Assembly (NCBI RefSeq): GCF_004342005.1
Contig: NZ_SMBX01000003.1
Coordinates: 186,001-250,000, forward strand
Source: Paracandidimonas soli
GTDB lineage: Bacteria > Pseudomonadota > Gammaproteobacteria > Burkholderiales > Burkholderiaceae_B
Length of the DNA stretch: 64,000 nucleotides
Direction of reading: 5' to 3'
The notes beneath the pieces were generated by a model. That model ran no database searches, was not told where the DNA came from, and saw only the letters and a list, made by a program, of their open reading frames with translations. Shown in pieces: positions 1 through 8,622 of the stretch (position 1 is its first letter; every line of letters begins with the position of its first letter). The position numbers and the translations under genes are program-made.

Positions 1-151
1 AGATGCGCAGCACGGCGCGCCAGGATTCCTCGTGCGTCTGCCCGGGCATCAGCGACATGTTCAAGTTGACGTTGAGCATGCGCGCCGTGTTCTCTGCGCG
101 TTCGATGTAGCGGCACATCCAGAAAAGATTGTCGGCGGTACGGCTTAGCAT
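1..151 (-). CDS. Alpha-E domain protein (DUF403), N-terminal fragment
   Basis: Only the first 50 codons lie in the window; the rest is beyond position 1. The translation begins MLSRTADNLFWMCRYIERAE, the typical opening of alpha-E (DUF403) proteins. The start codon is 2 nt past the stop of the upstream ATP-grasp gene, so the two are almost certainly one transcript. In the known family, DUF403 proteins are encoded beside circularly permuted ATP-grasp proteins, and the pair is thought to make or modify a small peptide-like product, often next to transglutaminase-like proteases. The exact product is unknown. Confidence 0.85.
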   Translation of the reverse strand, partial: MLSRTADNLFWMCRYIERAENTARMLNVNLNMSLMPGQTHEESWRAVLRI

Positions 152-153
152 AA

Positions 154-1587
154 CTAGTCCTCCAGAATCCAGGTGTCTTTGGTGCCGCCGCCCTGGCTGC
201 TGTTCACGACCAGGGATCCTTCCTTCAGCGCGACCCGGCACAGGCCGCCGGGAACCGTCTGGATTTCCTTGCCGGAGATGACGTAGGGGCGCAGGTCCAC
301 GTGGCGCGGCGCAACGCCGCTTTCCACATAGGTGGGAACGGTGGAAAGCGCCAGCGTCGGCTGTGCGATGTAGTTGTCGGGACGCGCCCGCACCAATTCG
401 CGGAACAGGTCGATTTCCTGCCGGCTGGCCGTCGGGCCGACCAGCATGCCGTAGCCGCCGGCGCCGTGGACCTCCTTGACGACCAGCTTTTCCATGTTGG
501 CCAGCACGTGCGAAAGCTCGTCTGGCTTGCGGCATTGCCAGGTGGGGACGTTCGACAGGATGGGCTCTTCGTCGAGATAGAAGCGGATCATGTCGGGCAC
601 GAAAAGATAGGTGGACTTGTCGTCGGCGAGCCCGGTGCCGATGGCGTTGGCCAGCGTGACGCGGCCTGCCCGGTAGACCGATAGCAGGCCCGGCACGCCC
701 AATGCGGAATCAGCGCGGAAGGCCAGGGGGTCGAGGAAGTCGTCGTCAATGCGGCGATAGATGACGTCCACCCGCTTGGGGCCGCGCGTGGTGCGCATGT
801 AGACCGTATTCTGGTCGACAAACAGATCCTGGCCTTCGACGAGTTCGACCCCCATCTGCTGCGCCAGGAATGCATGCTCGAAGTAGGCGGAGTTGTACAT
901 GCCCGGCGTCATGACGACGACCGTGGGATTGTCGGCGCCTTGCGGCGCGGTTTCGCGCAGGCTGTCGAGCAGCAGGTCGGGATAGTGCGCAACCGGTTCG
1001 ATGCGGGCGCGGCTGAAGATTTCGGGCATCAGCCGCATCGACATCTTGCGGTTCTCCAGCATGTACGAGACGCCGGAAGGCACGCGCAGATTGTCTTCCA
1101 GCACATAGAATTCGCCTTCTCCGGCCCGTACGATGTCGATGCCCGAGATATGGCTGTAGATGTTTTCCGCGACGTCGACGTCCTGCATCTCGGGGCGGTA
1201 TTGTGGATTCAGGAACACCTGCTCCGCCGGGATGATGCCGGCGCGGACGATATTGTGGTCGTGGTAGATGTCGTGGATGAACATGTTCAGGGCGCGCACC
1301 CGCTGCTTCAGTCCTTTGTCCAGGATGCGCCAGTCGTCCGCCGGGATGATGCGCGGAATCAGGTCGAAGGGGATCAGGCGTTCGTTGCCGTCGGCGTCGC
1401 CGGCCACGGAAAAGGTAATGCCCACGCGGCGGAAATTCAGGTCTGCCTCGACCTGCCGTTCGATCATGGATTCGGCGGGCTGCTCCGATAGCCATTGCGC
1501 AAATGCCTGGTAGTGCGGGCGGATATTGCCGGAAGCGTCCAGCATTTCGTTGTAGGCGACAGGCGGTTGCGATAGAGAGGACTTCAT
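154..1587 (-). CDS. Circularly permuted type 2 ATP-grasp protein (DUF404/DUF407)
   Basis: A 477-residue protein of the usual family length. Landmarks include the FRRVGITFSV and RIIPADDW blocks near the N-terminus, YVLEDNLRVPSGVSY in the middle, and VVKEVHGAGGYGM and YIAQPTLALSTVPT toward the C-terminus, typical of the permuted ATP-grasp fold. Such enzymes join a carboxylate to an amine using ATP. The start at MKSSLSQPP is chosen because AGGAG lies about 8 nt upstream; longer versions would add an unconserved extension. It is the first gene of an operon with the DUF403 protein. The substrate is not known for this family in proteobacteria; peptide or amide synthesis is an inference. Confidence 0.9.
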   Translation of the reverse strand: MKSSLSQPPVAYNEMLDASGNIRPHYQAFAQWLSEQPAESMIERQVEADLNFRRVGITFSVAGDADGNERLIPFDLIPRIIPADDWRILDKGLKQRVRALNMFIHDIYHDHNIVRAGIIPAEQVFLNPQYRPEMQDVDVAENIYSHISGIDIVRAGEGEFYVLEDNLRVPSGVSYMLENRKMSMRLMPEIFSRARIEPVAHYPDLLLDSLRETAPQGADNPTVVVMTPGMYNSAYFEHAFLAQQMGVELVEGQDLFVDQNTVYMRTTRGPKRVDVIYRRIDDDFLDPLAFRADSALGVPGLLSVYRAGRVTLANAIGTGLADDKSTYLFVPDMIRFYLDEEPILSNVPTWQCRKPDELSHVLANMEKLVVKEVHGAGGYGMLVGPTASRQEIDLFRELVRARPDNYIAQPTLALSTVPTYVESGVAPRHVDLRPYVISGKEIQTVPGGLCRVALKEGSLVVNSSQGGGTKDTWILED

Positions 1588-1916
1588 GCTGCGGGCTCCT
1601 GGGGAACAGCGTGTTTCGCCGTTTTGCATAGGATGCTGCCGGATCCGAAGCAAGCCGCATGCCGACGCGGACATGATGCCATGCCAGGATTGCGCGGCGT
1701 CGTTCGGGCCCCGTACATCCGGCGGTCCTAGTGATTATGCACGATAGAGAGGCGGGGAATCGTCGGGCTGGGGTATGTCCCAATAAATCGTGGAGCAGGA
1801 CATTTTCGATGGCTCCATGCCGGTGCGCGGCGCCAAGTGATGCTACGCTTGGCGATATTGCGCGGCGGCGTCCATGCTCGCGCGTACGCTTCGATGATTT
1901 GAAAGGCAGTGATGCA
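1588..1916. other. Intergenic region between divergent genes
   Basis: About 330 bp separate the starts of the leftward ATP-grasp gene and the rightward prepilin peptidase. It should carry both promoters. I see no convincing promoter hexamers, RNA gene or repeat in it. Confidence 0.4.
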
Positions 1917-2636
1917 ATGCTTCAGCCTGGGTCGGCGGAACAAATGGCGGTTGCGGCTTGCGCCGCATTGCTTGGCGCGTTTGCAGGGGGATATGCCTGG
2001 CGGACGGCGCTGCGCTATGGCGCAGGCCTGCGGGCTGGCGCTGATCCGGATGCGCGCCTGATGCTGAAGGCCGCCGGGGGCGGCGCGCTGCGGATGGGTG
2101 ATGTGGCGGGCGTGGCCGGGATCCGTGGTCTGCCGGCGGCGGGCGGGCTGGCTGCGGCATATGGCTGGCTTTGCCTGCAGCCCTTGACTATCACGCAATC
2201 GGCGGCATTGATGCTTTTTCTGTTCATATTGCTGTCGCTGGCCTGTATCGACGCCTGTTGCGGTCTGTTGCCCGATGCGCTGACCTTGCCTCTCCTGTTG
2301 GCGGGGCTGGCGGTGGCGGGCGCGGAAGCGGGGCTGGTGGATCTGCCGGAATCCGTCTTCTCGGCCGTGCTGGCCTATGGCCTGCTGCTTGGGCTGGCCT
2401 GGGTGTTTCGGAGTCTGCGAGGGCGCGACGGCCTGGGTGGCGGAGATGTCAAGTGCATTGCCGCCATCGCCGCATGGAGCGGCTTCCAGGGCCTGTTCGT
2501 GATTCTGCTGACATCCAGTCTGCTGGGAGTCGCGTATGCGCTGGCGGCGGGTCGGGGCGGCCTGTCCCGGTCCTATCCATTCGGCCCGTGCCTGGCGCTG
2601 GCCGTCATGGCCTGGCTGGTGGTCCGGCTGGCGTAG
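1917..2636 (+). CDS. A24 family prepilin peptidase (PilD/GspO-like, short N-terminal domain)
   Basis: A 239-residue multi-pass membrane protein. Both catalytic aspartate motifs of the A24 aspartyl peptidases are visible: LACIDACCGLLPD near residue 108 and GLGGGDVKC (GxGD type) near residue 175. In the known family the enzyme cuts type IV prepilin leaders on the cytoplasmic side of the membrane. The region before the first Asp motif is reduced and lacks the paired CxxC zinc cysteines of bifunctional PilD, so the N-methyltransferase activity is probably missing. The start at 1917 follows a weak AAAGG; a start at 1944 is also possible. It lies about 5 kb from the Tad locus, which has its own peptidase. 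Confidence 0.82.
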   Translation: MLQPGSAEQMAVAACAALLGAFAGGYAWRTALRYGAGLRAGADPDARLMLKAAGGGALRMGDVAGVAGIRGLPAAGGLAAAYGWLCLQPLTITQSAALMLFLFILLSLACIDACCGLLPDALTLPLLLAGLAVAGAEAGLVDLPESVFSAVLAYGLLLGLAWVFRSLRGRDGLGGGDVKCIAAIAAWSGFQGLFVILLTSSLLGVAYALAAGRGGLSRSYPFGPCLALAVMAWLVVRLA

Positions 2637-2640
2637 CGAG

Positions 2641-2669
2641 CCGCGCCGGCCATCCCTGGCCCGGCGCGG
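2641..2669. terminator. GC-rich hairpin between convergent genes
   Basis: CCGCGCCGG pairs perfectly with CCGGCGCGG across an 11-nt loop. It sits between the stop codons of the convergent prepilin peptidase and marR genes, the expected place for a shared terminator. There is no clear T-run. Confidence 0.5.
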
Positions 2670-2684
2670 TCCCTGACGCCGCGC

Positions 2685-3242
2685 TCAGCTGGAAGCGGCC
2701 GTCGCCTGGCTTGCCGTTTCCAGCTGCTGCATATTGAATGTATGCAGCAGCTTCGCGCAGTCCTCGAGAAAGCTGGAGACAATGGACAGCTCGCGCGAGG
2801 AGTAGCGCTCCGCGATCCCTGCAATGGCTTCCTCCATCTGATCCATGGGGAACGACAGGCCGGCGCATTGCTCGTGGTCTGCGCATATGGCCACGATGCG
2901 CCTGTCTTCCGGATGCCGGTCGCGCGTGACCAGGCCGGCGTTTTCCAGGCGTGAGATCAGGGTGGCGATGCCGCCGTGACTCAGCCCGGTCAATTGAGCC
3001 AGCTGACCGGTCGGCAGAGACCCGAACGACAGCAGGAATTCCAGCGCCTTGAAGTCGGTCAGCGGCATGGTCTGCTGCTGGGCAAGGATCGCCTGGCTGA
3101 CCTGGGCGTAGGCGGCGTAGTTGCGCCCGAGCTGTTGCGACAATTCCCGCACCACCTCCTCCCTTTGCGCCACGCGGCGCACGAAGGGAGATTGGGTGGA
3201 GGATGTCTGGTCGTGATGAGAAATTTCGTCATTAACCAGCAT
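2685..3242 (-). CDS. MarR family transcriptional regulator
   Basis: A 185-residue protein with a central winged helix-turn-helix: SLPTGQLAQLTGLSHGGIA is the recognition region, and LISRLENAGLVTRDRHPEDRR is the wing with the Asp-Arg signature of MarR proteins. Such dimers usually repress nearby genes and respond to phenolic or oxidising ligands. It starts 29 nt after the stop of the Gly-rich lipoprotein gene on the same strand, so the two are likely co-transcribed and it may control that operon. The ligand cannot be read from the sequence. Confidence 0.88.
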   Translation of the reverse strand: MLVNDEISHHDQTSSTQSPFVRRVAQREEVVRELSQQLGRNYAAYAQVSQAILAQQQTMPLTDFKALEFLLSFGSLPTGQLAQLTGLSHGGIATLISRLENAGLVTRDRHPEDRRIVAICADHEQCAGLSFPMDQMEEAIAGIAERYSSRELSIVSSFLEDCAKLLHTFNMQQLETASQATAASS

Positions 3243-3271
3243 GTGATGCCTCTTTCAGGTAAGGGACGGAA

Positions 3272-4816
3272 TCAACGGCCGCCGAGCAGGCCGCCCAGAA
3301 GGCCGCCGCTCTTGCCGCCGGCCGGGGCTTTGTCGCCTCCAGTTGCGGAGGACAGGATGCCGCCCGCGCCTCCCAGGATGTTGGTGACGGGAGCAAGCAC
3401 TCCGCCCGCGCCGCCCAGGGCGTCCGTAACGGGAGCGAGAATGTTGCCTGCATTGCCAGCCGTATCCGTGGCAGGCGTCAGCACGCCTCCAGCGTTGCCC
3501 AGCGCGCCCGTGACAGGGGCGAGGACGCCTCCGGCTCCGCCCCCCAGCAGATCCGTCACCGGTGCCAGCAGTCCGCCGGCGCCATTGCCTCCGGAGACCG
3601 GTCCGAGGATGCCGCCTGTCACTGCGCCGAGCAGATTGCCGCCCGTTGCCGGACCGAGCAGATTGGCGCCAAGATCATCGGTCAGCGCGGCAATGCCGCC
3701 AGTGGCATGGCTGAGCGTATCTCCGATCGGGTTGCCGTTGCCGGGGCCCGCATGGAGGATGCCGCCCGCGCTGGAAACCGCGGAGCCTACGCCGGCCAGG
3801 AGTCCGCCGAGGCCGACGGGCGCTGCCCCGTCGATACCGCTGCCGGCGCTGGCCAGCGAGCTGCCGATGGTATTGAGCAGGGAGTCGACGGGCTGGCCGA
3901 TGCCGGCGCTGTCTCCGATGGATTGCGTGAGGGAAGTGGCTGTCTGCGCGATGGGGGATACTGCGGTATCCAGCGTCTGGCCGATGTTGCCCATGGCATT
4001 CGACAGTCCGAGCGGGGCGATGCCGTCGACGGCAAGCCCGATGTGGGCCAGGGCGGGCTCCATGACGGGTTGCCCGGGGAGGCCGAGCAGGCTGCCGTCG
4101 ATGAGGGTTCCTGTAATGGGAGCCAGTGCGCCGCCTTCGCCGCCCAGCGAGCCGGTCAATGCGCCGACGGCGCCGGTGGCATTGTCGAGGACATTGACCA
4201 GGGGATTGGAGTCGTCGCCGGTCGGGGACAGCAGGCCGCCCGCGCTGGCGATCGTATCGCCCAGGCCGCCGGTCAGGCCGGCCAGGCCCTGTCCAAGGCC
4301 GAGGGGCAGGCCGGAGCTGTCCAGGTGCGCGCCGACGTTCGATACGACTCCGCCAACCTGATTCAGCAAGGTATCTGCGGGAGCGCCGATACCTGTGGCG
4401 GTTCCGATCTCCTGCGTCAGGGTTACGACCTGGCCGGTCAGGGGATCGACGACCTGGTCGGCAACCTGGCCGACGCCGCCCAGGGAGTTCTCCAGGCCGA
4501 TGGGCAGGACGTTATCGGTGGCCTGGCCCAGGTTGCCCAGCGTGGTTTCCAGAACGCCGGCCTGCGTGCCGCCATTGTTTCCTCCATTGCCTCCCCCGTT
4601 GTCGCCTCCATTGTTGCCGCCACCGCCATTCCCGCCGCCGTTGCTGCCGCCAGGATCGGTACCGCCTCCCGGATTGACGGCGGGAGGCACGTTGGCGCCG
4701 TTGCGGGGGCCGCTGGCGCTATTGCTGGAGCAGCCGGCGAGGGCGAAGGCGCCCAGCACCAGGCTGGTCGCCAGGCTCAGACGCAGGAAAGACGAAGAGG
4801 TTTGCGAGCGTTGCAT
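3272..4816 (-). CDS. Glycine-rich repetitive (collagen-like) lipoprotein
   Basis: A 514-residue predicted lipoprotein. The signal peptide ends in the lipobox LAGC near residue 28. A low-complexity Gly/Asn stretch follows (residues about 48-82, GGGNGG-type repeats), then many imperfect hydrophobic repeats of the type GGVLAPVTxxLGGAGG rich in Gly, Val, Leu and Thr to the C-terminus. The start at MQRSQ has AAGGAG 7 nt upstream. Proteins of this kind are annotated as collagen-like triple-helix repeat proteins in Bordetella relatives, but strict Gly-X-Y triplets are not the dominant pattern here. A surface-exposed or periplasmic structural role is an inference. It is the first gene of an operon with marR. 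Recombination between repeats would make its length variable. Confidence 0.75.
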   Translation of the reverse strand: MQRSQTSSSFLRLSLATSLVLGAFALAGCSSNSASGPRNGANVPPAVNPGGGTDPGGSNGGGNGGGGNNGGDNGGGNGGNNGGTQAGVLETTLGNLGQATDNVLPIGLENSLGGVGQVADQVVDPLTGQVVTLTQEIGTATGIGAPADTLLNQVGGVVSNVGAHLDSSGLPLGLGQGLAGLTGGLGDTIASAGGLLSPTGDDSNPLVNVLDNATGAVGALTGSLGGEGGALAPITGTLIDGSLLGLPGQPVMEPALAHIGLAVDGIAPLGLSNAMGNIGQTLDTAVSPIAQTATSLTQSIGDSAGIGQPVDSLLNTIGSSLASAGSGIDGAAPVGLGGLLAGVGSAVSSAGGILHAGPGNGNPIGDTLSHATGGIAALTDDLGANLLGPATGGNLLGAVTGGILGPVSGGNGAGGLLAPVTDLLGGGAGGVLAPVTGALGNAGGVLTPATDTAGNAGNILAPVTDALGGAGGVLAPVTNILGGAGGILSSATGGDKAPAGGKSGGLLGGLLGGR

Positions 4817-5123
4817 ATCAGTCTCCTTGATGAAAGATCCGGAAGGATTCGTGTCCGGTATGACTTTCATGAAGCAATATGCGTGCCAGCCTTTTCATGC
4901 AGTGTGAGGATGGTTCTTGGGTTTATTGATGTTGGTATTTTTTGTTGTTTTAAATCAATTGCTTATATTTATTTTATGAATAATTTTATTTTTTTGAATG
5001 CCGTAGATATGCAATATTCCTATCCGTTCGACAGTGATAAAAGCTTTGCTTTTCTGGGAACGTTACGTAACGTTCCCTGCAGTGTTACGTAACGTTCCGG
5101 CTGGAACGGGCACGCGCGCCGGC
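4817..5123. other. AT-rich intergenic region with palindromic motif
   Basis: This 307-bp gap lies upstream of the Gly-rich lipoprotein and downstream of the tpsB-like gene. Positions 4900-5040 are markedly AT-rich compared with the flanking genes, as expected for a promoter or for transferred DNA. The palindrome at 5057-5098 is listed separately. I see no gene in it. Confidence 0.5.
5057..5098. promoter_or_regulatory. Tandem palindromic operator candidate
   Basis: Positions 5057-5076 read GGAACGTTACGTAACGTTCC, a perfect 20-bp palindrome. Its right 15 bases (GTTACGTAACGTTCC) recur exactly at 5084-5098, so copies are 22 bp or two helical turns apart. This spacing is typical of cooperative dimer binding. 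It lies about 240 bp upstream of the lipoprotein-marR operon and just past the tpsB-like stop. The binding protein is unknown; the MarR regulator is a candidate by proximity only. Confidence 0.5.
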
Positions 5124-6815
5124 TCAGAATCCGTCGTAGAACAGGGCGTAGTTGGCGTTGAAGCGCAGCTTGCGCCGGTCGCTGTTTTGCGGACGGTCGC
5201 CCACGGGGCGGGCCACGTTCAGGTCCAGTACGTAACGCTTGTCGTCGCTGATCTTCAGGCCCAATGCGACGGAAGACAGGTTGCGGCCTCCGAACTCCTT
5301 CAGTTCCGGGCGGTTGTACCAGGCTTTTGCATGTTCGATCATGACGTAAGGCTGCAGGCTGGACAGATAGCTGTAGCCCAGGCTGATGCGGCGGTTCAGT
5401 TCCAGGGAGGCGCCATAGCCTTTGTCGCCACCCTGGTCGCCCTGCGGATATCCCAATGCATGCCGCCATGCTCCGAACGAGATCTGTTCCGAGGAGGGAA
5501 GGATGTCGCTGCTGTACTGGCCCGTCGCGGTCAGGATGGCGCCGAATTGCGCCGGCAGCGAGACTTCCTGCGCCAGGGACAGCGCATAACGGGTGAAATC
5601 CAGGTCATAGGGCGGGGCGGCAAGTTCGCCGCGGTCGCTGAGCGTATTCTTGCGCGCTCCCAGGCCGTCCACGCCTTTGTAGACGTCCAGGGATATCCGT
5701 CGCGATTGCGTTTCGCTGCGGCCCGTATATTGCAGTCCCAGACGGGCTACGCGAAGGCGGGCTTCTTCGCGCAGCCAGATATTGTTGTCGGGATTGTGGT
5801 ACTGGTCTTCCGAATGCGTGACATAGGCGCCGACGGATGCCTTGAGCATATGGGCATTGTTCAGCACGATGGGATAGCTCAGGCCGATGCCGAGCCGGCG
5901 GTTGTCGATGGTGCGGTCGAAGCTTGTGAAGACTTTCTCGCTGGGTGTGGAACGATAGGCGTAGCCGTCCACTTCCAGTGCCAGTCCATCGTTGCCCAGA
6001 GGGATGGAGACTGTGCCCGAAATGTAGCGGACATCGTCCCGACGGGCGGGAACGGCCGCTGTCAGCTTCACCTGTTCGCCCAGCGGCGTCAGGCTGCTGG
6101 AAGTGATCGTGACAAGGCCTTGCGTGCCTGTGCCCAGGTCGGCGGCTCCCGCGCTGAGCTGGATTGCCTGATGAACGGTGTCCAGCACCAGTTCCGTGCG
6201 GCCGTCCGCGCGCGTCGGCATGTCAAGCCTGGGCGTGAAGCGTACGCCGGGCACGCTGCGCATCAGGTTCAGGACGCGTTCGAGCGTGGCGCGGGTCAGC
6301 GGCTTTTCTTCCAGCAGTGGACCGGCCAGGGCATGCAGGCGCCGCTCCGCGCCGCCGGCATCTCCTTCGATGCGCAAGGCGTTGATATGGCCTTCCACCA
6401 CGGTGACGTGGACTCTGCCTTCGTCGAACTTCTGCTCCTGCAGCAGGGCGAAAGACAGGGGGTATCCCGCCTGCTGGTACAGCGCGGTGATGCGGTTCAC
6501 ATGCTGGATGAGCTGTCCCACGGTCATTTCCTGTCCGCTCAGGGGAGTCAGGATGTCCGTGATCTGCTCGAACGGGATGGCGGTGCTGCCCCGGACGTCG
6601 AAATGCCGGGGGGTGATGCGCTGTTGCAGTTTGCCGATGACCGCAGCCTGCTGCCGGTCCGGCATCTGCAGCCTGGCGGGAGGCTGTTGCGGCTGTGCGT
6701 GCTGGAGTTGCGGGATCTGGTCCACCGGATTGCCCAGCAGGGGACCGTTTGCATGGGCCGCATGACAGACAAGGGCGAGACAGGAGAGGCTGGCAACGCG
6801 ATGCAACTGAGGCAT
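5124..6815 (-). CDS. TpsB/ShlB-type outer-membrane transporter (two-partner secretion)
   Basis: A 563-residue outer-membrane protein. After a signal peptide (residues 1-23, ending AHA) and a Pro/Gln-rich stretch come two POTRA-like domains (about 85-230; DVRGSTAIPFEQI and HVTVVEGHINALRIEG). A beta-barrel to the C-terminus follows, with HALGYPQGDQGGDKGYG matching the conserved loop-6 region. It ends in Phe, as outer-membrane barrels do. The start is chosen for the signal peptide and the GGGAG 9 nt upstream. Family members (ShlB, FhaC) export a large TpsA partner; none is encoded nearby, so the substrate is elsewhere or this is an orphan transporter. Confidence 0.85.
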   Translation of the reverse strand: MPQLHRVASLSCLALVCHAAHANGPLLGNPVDQIPQLQHAQPQQPPARLQMPDRQQAAVIGKLQQRITPRHFDVRGSTAIPFEQITDILTPLSGQEMTVGQLIQHVNRITALYQQAGYPLSFALLQEQKFDEGRVHVTVVEGHINALRIEGDAGGAERRLHALAGPLLEEKPLTRATLERVLNLMRSVPGVRFTPRLDMPTRADGRTELVLDTVHQAIQLSAGAADLGTGTQGLVTITSSSLTPLGEQVKLTAAVPARRDDVRYISGTVSIPLGNDGLALEVDGYAYRSTPSEKVFTSFDRTIDNRRLGIGLSYPIVLNNAHMLKASVGAYVTHSEDQYHNPDNNIWLREEARLRVARLGLQYTGRSETQSRRISLDVYKGVDGLGARKNTLSDRGELAAPPYDLDFTRYALSLAQEVSLPAQFGAILTATGQYSSDILPSSEQISFGAWRHALGYPQGDQGGDKGYGASLELNRRISLGYSYLSSLQPYVMIEHAKAWYNRPELKEFGGRNLSSVALGLKISDDKRYVLDLNVARPVGDRPQNSDRRKLRFNANYALFYDGF

Positions 6816-7290
6816 GTATCTGGTCTCCCGGCGCGGGACGGCGGCGCTGCGCGTTGTTGTAGTTATTTGTTTTATTGTATATTTCATCTAACTTTGAAGT
6901 TACATAAATTTCTAAAAAATGAAATAAATTACTTTTCAGTGAAAATCATAGGGGTAATACGCCAGACTTGTCTACATTGAATTCAGATGTCTGCTTTTTG
7001 ATTGAAATTAGTGCATTTTTTTGAACTATCTGAATTACAAAGCCTTGCTGGTAAGTCGCTATAAGTATAAACACGTATGAATAATTTTTGTTTTTAGGTA
7101 GATTTTTTCATGTTCTTGACTATACTTTTCCATAATCAGTGTAACAAGTAAGAAAATAAAACCGGTTATTTTTTACTAAATGTGACTCTGTGGATTATCG
7201 GTGGTGAATGCTTGATAGCGGCATGGAAGACACATGCCGGAATCAGCATCTTTGTGTAGCGTCAATGATGAAAAGCAGGAGGAATCTGCC
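6816..7290. other. AT-rich intergenic region upstream of the Tad locus
   Basis: About 475 bp between the divergent tpsB-like gene and flp. Positions 6880-7200 are strongly AT-rich against GC-rich neighbours and must hold the promoters for both. I looked for a sigma-54 type GG-N10-GC element upstream of flp and did not find a good one. No RNA gene or repeat was recognised. Confidence 0.5.
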
Positions 7291-7485
7291 ATGTACCAGC
7301 ATCTCAAACAGTTCTGGAATGACGAGGAAGGGGCGACGGCGGTGGAGTATGCGCTGATCGTGGGTTTGATTGCCGTGGCGCTTATTACTGCCCTGGGGGT
7401 ATTGGGGACCGACATCGGCGAGTTGTTCGGTAGGATAGGGCAGGCGCTGGATGGTGTGGAAATGCCGACGGGAGGTGAAGGCTAA
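7291..7485 (+). CDS. flp: Flp/Fap type IVb pilin
   Basis: A 64-residue prepilin, the normal length for Flp pilins. The prepilin cleavage motif is G14/ATAVEY, with Glu at +5 and Tyr at +6 of the mature protein as in the Flp family. A single hydrophobic helix (about residues 19-41) follows. The ATG at 7291 is chosen because AGGAGG sits 8 nt upstream; an in-frame upstream ATG would add an unconserved extension. It is the first gene of the Tad cluster and encodes the major pilus subunit, cut by the adjacent TadV-type peptidase and polymerised at the inner membrane. Confidence 0.95.
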   Translation: MYQHLKQFWNDEEGATAVEYALIVGLIAVALITALGVLGTDIGELFGRIGQALDGVEMPTGGEG

Positions 7486-7523
7486 GCCCGCCTTGAGCGA
7501 TAAGGAAGCAGTCAGAGATTCCT

Positions 7524-8033
7524 ATGAGTGGTGTCCTTGCGGTTTGGCTGTTCTTCACTCTGGTGTCCTGTGCTTCCGTCGCCTATTTCGACATCCGCTT
7601 CCGGCGGATCCCGAATGGGCTGCTCGTCTCGATGCTGCTGGCGTGCGCGGTTTTCTTTTTGTACGCAGGCGGCATGGGCGAGCCGGAGAGCGGCTTGAAG
7701 ATCCATTGGCTGTCCGCTCTTACCGGTTTTGTGGCAGGTCTGGCTTTCTTTTATCCGTTCTGGCGCCTGGGTGTCATGGGAGCGGGAGACGTAAAGCTGA
7801 TTGCGGTGCTGGGCTTCATGTTCGGCCTGCATGGCTTGTGGCAATTGGTAGTGATCGGCAGCGTCCTGGCAGGGCTGCATGCGTGCGTCCTGCTGCTGTC
7901 GAATGGCCGGGCCGTGCTCGGCCGGTGGCGGGAAGGAAAGGGATCGAGGCGCGGAGTGCCTTTCGGGGCGCATCTCGCGCTGGCAACGCTGCTGTGGGTG
8001 TTCTGGCCGAAAGGTGCGCTACTCGGCCTGTAG
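7524..8033 (+). CDS. tadV: Tad-type A24 prepilin peptidase (TadV/CpaA)
   Basis: A 169-residue multi-pass membrane protein, short like CpaA/TadV and lacking the PilD N-terminal domain. The two catalytic Asp motifs are YFDIRFRRIPN near residue 22 and GAGDVKL near residue 90. It processes the Flp prepilin and the TadE-type pseudopilins encoded beside it. It lies 38 nt downstream of flp in the same direction, so it is most likely part of the pilus operon. A second, longer A24 peptidase is encoded at 1917-2636. Confidence 0.92.
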   Translation: MSGVLAVWLFFTLVSCASVAYFDIRFRRIPNGLLVSMLLACAVFFLYAGGMGEPESGLKIHWLSALTGFVAGLAFFYPFWRLGVMGAGDVKLIAVLGFMFGLHGLWQLVVIGSVLAGLHACVLLLSNGRAVLGRWREGKGSRRGVPFGAHLALATLLWVFWPKGALLGL

Positions 8034-8049
8034 CAGAGGTGGTATCGAT

Positions 8050-8622
8050 ATGAAGTACAGCAGACACGCCGCGCGGTATCTGGCAACTCCTGGGCAGGCA
8101 GGCGCCTACGCCGTGGAATTTGCACTGACATTCGTCGTGTTCTTCGCGGTCTGCTATGCCATTCTGACTTACGCATTCATTTTCACTGCGCAGCACTTGC
8201 TGAATGTCGCTGCCGACGATGCCGCGCGCATTGCCTTGCGCTGGCAGCCGGACAACGGCCTCAGTACTGCGCAGATGGCGGACATCCGGCACGTGGTGGA
8301 TGTGCGTACTTCATGGCTGGCGTCGGCCAGGGGCGAGCCTCTGGAAGTGGCGGTCTGTTTCGGCCATGCCATGAATACGTCGGACGAAAGCAGCGGCACG
8401 GAGGCGTCGTCCGCCTTGTGCGCGGGCGCTTTCCCGGCCAGCGGCGCGGCGGTCTCCAGCATCGGCATCCTGGTGCGCTACCCGTATCGCGACGTACCCC
8501 TCGTGCCGCTGCTGGGGCCCGCTTTTCTCGTAAGCCTGGCCGTACCCGAATGGCTGAGTGCATTCAGCGTGGTTACGCCATACCGCGACAATCTGGTCAC
8601 CGAATCGGGAGCAGGGGCATGA
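8050..8622 (+). CDS. TadE/TadF-like pseudopilin
   Basis: A 190-residue protein with a prepilin-like N-terminus: G18/AYAVEF followed by a hydrophobic helix of about 22 residues and a periplasmic domain. This matches the TadE/TadF pseudopilins needed for Flp pilus assembly. The ATG at 8050 has GAGGTGG upstream. The stop overlaps the next start (ATGA), so the two genes are translationally coupled. Whether it is TadE or TadF cannot be settled from sequence alone. Confidence 0.85.
   Translation: MKYSRHAARYLATPGQAGAYAVEFALTFVVFFAVCYAILTYAFIFTAQHLLNVAADDAARIALRWQPDNGLSTAQMADIRHVVDVRTSWLASARGEPLEVAVCFGHAMNTSDESSGTEASSALCAGAFPASGAAVSSIGILVRYPYRDVPLVPLLGPAFLVSLAVPEWLSAFSVVTPYRDNLVTESGAGA

Noticed and set aside
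3707-5092. Plus-strand open frame opposite the Gly-rich lipoprotein
   Set aside because: Low-complexity mirror of the repeat gene; the minus strand has the lipobox signal peptide and a strong SD.
6888-7290. Possible sigma-54 promoter upstream of flp
   Set aside because: GG and GC pairs do not occur at the required 10-nt separation in any convincing place.
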